Source: Desulfobacteraceae bacterium (GTDB lineage: Bacteria; Desulfobacterota; Syntrophobacteria; BM002). From it: a stretch of 9,847 nucleotides of DNA. Both the position numbers and the translations under genes were made by a program. Below, piece after piece: positions 6,202-9,847 of this stretch (position 1 is the stretch's first letter; every line of letters starts with the position of its first letter). A model generated the notes under the pieces. The model saw only the letters and a program-made list of their open reading frames with translations. It searched no databases and was not told where the DNA came from. The stretch is from contig PPDG01000168.1 of the NCBI GenBank assembly GCA_002899795.1, positions 1 through 9,847 of the forward strand, written 5' to 3'.

Positions 6202-7182
6202 ATGGGAAGCAACGACCTCGTCCTGGAAATTCAGCAACTGCAGACGTACTTTTACGTTCGAGGTCAGGTGGCCAAGGCCGTTGATGAGGTGGACCTGGCC
6301 ATCGCTTCAGGTCAGACCCTCGGGCTCGTGGGAGAATCGGGTTGCGGTAAGAGTGTAACCGCCCATTCCATCATCGGCCTCATCCCTGATCCGCCTGGCA
6401 AGGTCGTTGGCGGCAAGATTCTTTTTGAAGGCACCAATCTGCTGGAACTACCCGAGGCCAGAATGCGGAAAATAAGGGGAAACCGAATTTCCATGGTTTT
6501 CCAGGAGCCAATGACCTCCCTGAACCCGGTTTATTCTGTTGGCAATCAGGTGGCGGAGGTCATCAAGCTCCACCAACACCTGTCCCGAAGTGAAACCCGA
6601 AACCGGGTTGTCGAGATGTTCCAGTTGGTCGGCATCTCGGAGGCAGAGAAATGCATCGCTTGCTATCCCCACCAGATGAGTGGCGGCATGCGGCAGAGGG
6701 CGATGATTGCAATGGCTCTTGCTTGCAGCCCCACACTAATGATAGCCGATGAGCCCACAACCGCCTTGGATGTAACTATCCAGGCTCAGATTCTTGCTCT
6801 GATGAACAAGCTCAAGGAAGAGACCGGGGCTTCCATCCTTTTCATCACCCATGATCTTGGTGTTATTGCTGAAATGGCTCAGCATGTGGCGGTAATGTAC
6901 GCCGGTAAAGTCATAGAATACACTGATGTGAAGACCCTATTTGCTGAGCCCAAGCACCCTTACACCGTAGGATTGCTGCAATCCATCATCGTTCTCGGCA
7001 GAGGTCAACGGGACCAGAAACTCAACGCCATCTCCGGCGTGGTGCCATCTTTATTCAACCTCCCCAGCGGTTGCCTGTTCAGCGACCGTTGCCCAGATGT
7101 TTTTGCTGATTGCAGAACCATAGAGCCGCACATGTATCAAGTGGGAAAAAATCACACGGCACGGTGTCTTAAATATGCTTGA
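6202..7182 (+). CDS. dppD: Dipeptide ABC transporter ATP-binding protein DppD
   Basis: Cytoplasmic ATPase subunit, 326 residues from ATG 6202. A GTG at 6196 in the same frame is only 2 nt from the GAGG site, so the ATG (8-nt spacing) is preferred. Walker A is GESGCGKS (44-51), Q-loop Q101, ABC signature MSGGMRQR (159-166), Walker B LMIADEP (179-185) with catalytic E184, D-loop ALD (188-190) and H-loop H217. All catalytic residues are intact. The C-terminal oligopeptide/dipeptide transporter extension (from about 230) contains HPYTVGLL and four cysteines, C291, C297, C304 and C322. This is a CX5CX6CX17C pattern of the kind reported to hold a 4Fe-4S cluster in a related OppD. It pairs with DppF to form the nucleotide-binding dimer. 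The 3' end overlaps dppF by 8 nt. Confidence 0.95.
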   Translation: MGSNDLVLEIQQLQTYFYVRGQVAKAVDEVDLAIASGQTLGLVGESGCGKSVTAHSIIGLIPDPPGKVVGGKILFEGTNLLELPEARMRKIRGNRISMVFQEPMTSLNPVYSVGNQVAEVIKLHQHLSRSETRNRVVEMFQLVGISEAEKCIACYPHQMSGGMRQRAMIAMALACSPTLMIADEPTTALDVTIQAQILALMNKLKEETGASILFITHDLGVIAEMAQHVAVMYAGKVIEYTDVKTLFAEPKHPYTVGLLQSIIVLGRGQRDQKLNAISGVVPSLFNLPSGCLFSDRCPDVFADCRTIEPHMYQVGKNHTARCLKYA

Positions 7183-8176
7183 CCCTCAAATGGCAAATGG
7201 AACCCTTGTTGAATTGAAAGCTTTGGTGAAGCACTTCCCCATTCGAGGTGGAGTCTTCTTGAAGGAGGTTGCATCGGTCAGGGCTGTGGACGGTGTCAAC
7301 CTGAGCATACGTGAGGGTGAGACGCTGGGATTGGTTGGCGAGTCAGGCTGCGGCAAGACCACAATCGGTCGTCTCATCCTGCGCCTTGAGGAGCCGACTT
7401 CTGGTGAAATCTTTTTTCAAGGAGAGAACATCCTCACCTATAACAAGGAGCGCATGCGCAATCTGCGTCGGCAAATGCAGGTTATCTTCCAGGATCCCTT
7501 CTCCTCTCTGAACCCACGCAAGACAGTCTCTCATATAGTGGGAGAGCCCCTACTCGTCCACGGCATGAAGAACAGAAGGGAACGGGAGGACAGAGTACTG
7601 GAACTGCTTCGAGTGGTTGGCCTGCGGCGGGAACACATGCGCCGCTATCCGCACCAATTCTCAGGAGGACAAAGGCAGAGAATCTGTGTGGCGAGAGCAT
7701 TGGCTCTCCACCCCAAACTGGTCGTGTGCGATGAGGCAGTATCAGCTCTGGACGTTTCCATTCAAGCCCAGGTGATCAATCTACTCAAGGACCTCCAGCA
7801 AGAGTTCGGGCTCACCTACCTCTTTATTTCTCATGATCTGGCAGTGGTGGAGCACGTTAGCGATCGGCTCGCGGTTATGTATCTCGGCAAAATAGCGGAA
7901 TTAGCTGATAGTGTAGAAATCTATCAGGCCCCTCTTCATCCCTATACCCAGGCTCTCCTTTCCGCCTCTCCCATCCCCGACCCCACCCTGAAACGAGACA
8001 GGATAATTCTAAAAGGAGATGTGCCCAGCCCCATCGATCCCCCTCATGGCTGCCGCTTTCACACTCGCTGCCTCTATGCTGAGGATATCTGTAGTCAACA
8101 AGAACCAGAACTCAAAGAAGTAAGGAAGAACCACCTGGCAGCATGCCATTTTGCCGGATCAGTGGGGTTGCACTGA
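7175..8176 (+). CDS. dppF: Dipeptide ABC transporter ATP-binding protein DppF
   Basis: Second ATPase subunit, 333 residues from ATG 7175, which overlaps the dppD stop by 8 nt (ATGCTTGA) and suggests coupled translation. An internal in-frame ATG at 7190 is a possible alternative; neither has a strong Shine-Dalgarno. The N-terminus KHFPIRGGVFLKEVASVRAV is typical of DppF/OppF. Walker A is GESGCGKT (55-62), Q-loop Q106, signature FSGGQRQR (162-169), Walker B KLVVCDE (181-187) with catalytic E187, D-loop ALD (191-193) and H-loop H220. In place of the usual DEPVSALD it reads DEAVSALD, also common in this group. The C-terminal extension has C293, C299, C306 and C324, with exactly the same CX5CX6CX17C spacing as DppD. 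It is the last gene of the transporter operon. Confidence 0.95.
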   Translation: MLDPQMANGTLVELKALVKHFPIRGGVFLKEVASVRAVDGVNLSIREGETLGLVGESGCGKTTIGRLILRLEEPTSGEIFFQGENILTYNKERMRNLRRQMQVIFQDPFSSLNPRKTVSHIVGEPLLVHGMKNRREREDRVLELLRVVGLRREHMRRYPHQFSGGQRQRICVARALALHPKLVVCDEAVSALDVSIQAQVINLLKDLQQEFGLTYLFISHDLAVVEHVSDRLAVMYLGKIAELADSVEIYQAPLHPYTQALLSASPIPDPTLKRDRIILKGDVPSPIDPPHGCRFHTRCLYAEDICSQQEPELKEVRKNHLAACHFAGSVGLH

Positions 8177-8230
8177 AGATTGGAGGGGTGGAGTAAAGGA
8201 GGAATAGAAATTCCAAATCACAAAGACTGA

Positions 8231-8337
8231 GGTTTCAGTGTTCCCCGCTGCCGCTTCGCTTCAGACGGGATTTCCGCTTCGCGCCAACACGTTGCAGCTT
8301 TTTTGTTTTTCTTCCCTGACACCTGACACCTGACACC
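8231..8337. repeat. Heptamer repeat copy 3, between dppF and the desulfurase gene
   Basis: The left end has GGTTTCA (8231-8237). The right end has three perfect tandem TGACACC units (8317-8323, 8324-8330, 8331-8337). Positions 8303-8325 are an exact reverse complement of 159-181. Inside, CCGCTTCGC occurs twice (8251-8259 and 8274-8282). The element fills most of the 189-nt gap and separates the transporter operon from the next gene. I see no convincing terminator for dppF or promoter for the next gene within it. Confidence 0.65.
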
Positions 8338-8352
8338 TTGAGATTTTGCACT

Positions 8353-8358
8353 GGAGAG
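8353..8358 (+). promoter_or_regulatory. Ribosome binding site that fixes the TTG start of the desulfurase
   Basis: GGAGAG lies 7-9 nt before TTG 8366-8368. No ATG or GTG lies in frame nearby, and the protein family begins at this point (KPIYLDYNATTP), so TTG is the likely start. Confidence 0.65.
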
Positions 8359-8365
8359 TTAGTCC

Positions 8366-9505
8366 TTGAAACCGATATACCTTGATTATAACGCCACTAC
8401 CCCAATTGACCCGGAAGTTGCCGAGGCCATGCGCCCCTATCTTTTCGAACATTTCGGCAATCCTTCCAGTTCTCATTGGTACGGCATTCAGACGAAAAAG
8501 GCTGTGGATGAGGCCCGCCGCCAGGTAGCGGATCTGTTGCATTGCAACTCTGAAGAGGTGGTGTTTACCAGCGGCGGCAGCGAATCCAACAATTACGCTA
8601 TCAAGGGTACTGCCTTTGCCAATCGGGAAAAAGGTAATCACATCATTACCTCGGCCATCGAGCATCCTGCTGTGCTCAAGGTGTGCAAGTACCTGGCAGA
8701 GAAAGGTTTCCAGATAACCTACCTGCCGGTGGACGAATTCTGTCTGGTGAATCCGCGAGAATTACAAAAAAGTATTACGCCACAAACCATATTGATTACC
8801 ATTATGCATGCGAACAACGAGGTGGGTACCATTCAGCCCATAGCTGAAATTGCCAAAATTGCCAAAAAGCACGGCATCGTTTTCCATACCGATGCGGCGC
8901 AATCTGTGGGAAAGATACCCACTCGGGTGGATGAGTTGGAGGTGGATCTTCTCACCATTGCCGGTCACAAGCTTTACGCTCCAAAGGGAATTGGAGCTCT
9001 GTATGTCCGAGGCGGGATACGACTGGAAAAACTCATCCACGGCGCAGATCACGAACAGGATCTCCGTGCCGGCACCGAGAATGTCCTTGAGATTGTCGGC
9101 TTGGGTCAAGCCTGCGAGATCGCGAAACGTGATCTGGAAAAGAACACGCGCCACATGCAGAAGATGCGAGATTTACTTTACGCCGGTCTCAGGCAACAGG
9201 GGGGTGAAATAAGACTGAATGGCCACCCTGAGAAACGGTTGCCCAACACCCTGAGCGTGTGCTTTAAGTCCATTGAAGCCAACACCCTTTTAGCAGAGAT
9301 TGAATCCGTTGCTGCCTCGGCAGGGGCTGCCTGCCACTCAGATTCCGTTCGGGTCTCCTCGGTGCTGGAGGCCATGCAAGTGGACCTGGAGTACGCCATG
9401 GGCACTGTACGTTTTTCCACCGGCAAAATGACCACAGAGGAGGAGGTGACTCACACCGTGGCCGTCTTCGTTAAGACCGCCCGGCGGTTGCTGGCGGAGA
9501 AGTAA
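8366..9505 (+). CDS. Group I PLP cysteine desulfurase, selenocysteine lyase-like (NifS/IscS/SCLY family)
   Basis: Class V aminotransferase-fold enzyme of 379 residues, expected to take sulfur (or selenium) from cysteine (or selenocysteine), releasing alanine and leaving a persulfide on an active-site Cys. Motifs: YLDYNATTP (5-13), GNPSSSH (31-37), TSGGSESNN (68-76), EH at 99-100, NNE at 150-152, HTDAAQS (174-180) with PLP-binding D176, and the Schiff-base lysine K202 in AGHKLYAPKG. RAGTEN (234-239) and a substrate-carboxylate Arg in VRFSTGK (R349) follow. The mobile-loop Cys is C323 in ASAGAACHSDS. That loop resembles the GAACHSD of animal selenocysteine lyase more than the SGSACTS of IscS. 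The start is TTG. It is a full-length, stand-alone gene with no iscU, nifU or selenium genes in view, so the acceptor is unknown. I leave the symbol blank because NifS, IscS, DndA and SCLY cannot be separated by eye. Confidence 0.9.
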   Translation: MKPIYLDYNATTPIDPEVAEAMRPYLFEHFGNPSSSHWYGIQTKKAVDEARRQVADLLHCNSEEVVFTSGGSESNNYAIKGTAFANREKGNHIITSAIEHPAVLKVCKYLAEKGFQITYLPVDEFCLVNPRELQKSITPQTILITIMHANNEVGTIQPIAEIAKIAKKHGIVFHTDAAQSVGKIPTRVDELEVDLLTIAGHKLYAPKGIGALYVRGGIRLEKLIHGADHEQDLRAGTENVLEIVGLGQACEIAKRDLEKNTRHMQKMRDLLYAGLRQQGGEIRLNGHPEKRLPNTLSVCFKSIEANTLLAEIESVAASAGAACHSDSVRVSSVLEAMQVDLEYAMGTVRFSTGKMTTEEEVTHTVAVFVKTARRLLAEK

Positions 9506-9533
9506 AAGTGGTAATTTTTTACCAAAATTCTGG

Positions 9534-9606
9534 CTTTAATTACCTAATTTCTAATACCCCTCCCTACTCCCCAACCACATAAACACCTAAAATAACAACA
9601 CTTATA
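9534..9606 (+). terminator. G-free, C-rich tract after the desulfurase gene, candidate Rho-dependent terminator
   Basis: Seventy-three consecutive plus-strand bases contain no G and about one third C (25 by count), starting 28 nt past the stop codon. C-rich, G-poor, unstructured RNA is what Rho utilisation sites look like. A small stem (TGGTAA at 9509-9514 with TTACCA at 9519-9524) precedes it but lacks the GC content of an intrinsic terminator. The rest of the gap to 9749 shows no clear signal. Confidence 0.4.
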
Positions 9607-9749
9607 GTACCACACCAAGTTGGCACGATCTTTTAATACTGATAGCCTTTTGCGTTACCCTTTGATTGCCCCGATGAGGCCGTCCAACCACCGTTTTCCC
9701 CTCCCCTGGCGGGCAGGGATTATGAGGTTATCGGAAAGGCTTATAGTCT

Positions 9750-9847
9750 ATGCCGGGAAATTCCCTAGACCGCAGAAAAAAAACCGACAGACGCTCGGAT
9801 AAAGATAGGAGAGCAGGTACGGACAGGAGGAGTGGTACCGATAGAAG
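9750..9847 (+). CDS. N-terminus of a DRR hexapeptide-repeat protein (runs off the right edge)
   Basis: From ATG 9750 the frame is open to the window end (32 full codons); an in-frame TAG at 9744-9746 rules out an earlier start. GGAAAGG (9733-9739) lies 10 nt upstream as a ribosome binding site. After MPGNSL, the peptide is a strict six-residue repeat, with DRR at residues 7-9, 13-15, 19-21 and 25-27, and DR at 31-32 when the window ends. The three linkers are KKT, SDK, AGT and then SGT. Synonymous codons differ between units (GAC/GAT; CGC/AGA/AGG), so the pattern is held at protein level rather than by recent duplication. Such strongly charged DRR N-termini are familiar from short deltaproteobacterial proteins, some with PilZ or signalling domains downstream; which domain follows here cannot be seen. 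Confidence 0.65.
   Translation, partial: MPGNSLDRRKKTDRRSDKDRRAGTDRRSGTDR

Noticed and set aside
9621..9636. Sigma-54 promoter (TGGCAC at 9621-9626)
   Set aside because: The -24-like half is good, but the -12 GC dinucleotide is absent (TTTAA at that spacing).
9664..9740. Hammerhead-ribozyme-like CCGATGAGGCCG with a later GGAAAGG
   Set aside because: The catalytic core CUGAUGA has a C in place of an invariant U, and the flanking stems do not form.
9620..9802. Plus-strand 60-codon ORF before the right edge
   Set aside because: It overlaps the better-supported DRR-repeat frame at 9750, has no clear ribosome site and contains no recognisable motif.

Overview
The window carries a complete ABC-type dipeptide uptake locus (dppA, dppB, dppC, dppD, dppF, all on the + strand, 2287-8176). 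To its left are two minus-strand genes: a broken EamA/DMT-type permease at 271-1185 and a small SAM-dependent methyltransferase at 1463-2011. To its right are a group I PLP cysteine desulfurase / selenocysteine lyase-like gene (8366-9505) and the first 32 codons of a gene that runs off the right edge (9750-9847), encoding a DRR hexapeptide-repeat protein. The style suggests a mesophilic Gram-negative bacterium, probably of the Desulfobacterota (former Deltaproteobacteria). Reasons are the lipoprotein-type binding protein, roughly balanced GC, DRR-repeat protein N-termini, and gaps filled with degenerate heptamer repeats. The placement is an inference from style, not from a marker gene.

Layout. 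1-270: no convincing gene; a heptamer-repeat copy and a two-tier hairpin. 271-1185 (-): permease interrupted by one in-frame TGA. 1186-1462: a repeat-filled gap with GTCATT/AATGAC motifs separated by small GC hairpins, followed by seven 7-nt CCTRCTG-like units. 1463-2011 (-): methyltransferase. 2012-2286: divergent intergenic region with the best promoter candidate and a strong Shine-Dalgarno for dppA. 2287-3933: dppA. 3934-4245: a 10-bp terminator-like hairpin plus an inverted heptamer repeat separating dppA from dppB. 4246-8176: dppBCDF, tightly spaced or overlapping, with a 9-bp hairpin touching the dppD ribosome binding site. 8177-8365: another inverted heptamer-repeat element. 8366-9505: desulfurase, starting at TTG. 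9506-9749: G-free, C-rich tract that may be a Rho loading site. 9750-end: partial DRR-repeat protein.

How the genes work together. DppA should capture dipeptides in the periplasm and hand them to the DppB/DppC channel, driven by the DppD/DppF ATPases. DppA keeps the Arg and Asp that I equate with the two ligand-clamping residues of E. coli DppA. Both ATPases end in a four-cysteine motif with identical spacing (CX5CX6CX17C), a type reported to hold an iron-sulfur cluster in related Opp/Dpp ATPases. The neighbouring desulfurase could supply sulfur for such clusters, but that link rests on proximity only.

I see no CRISPR array, phage, transposase, tRNA or rRNA, and no clearly new multi-gene system. 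The unusual content lies mainly in the intergenic heptamer-repeat families, the single-base nonsense lesion in the permease, the SCLY-like desulfurase loop and the truncated DRR protein.
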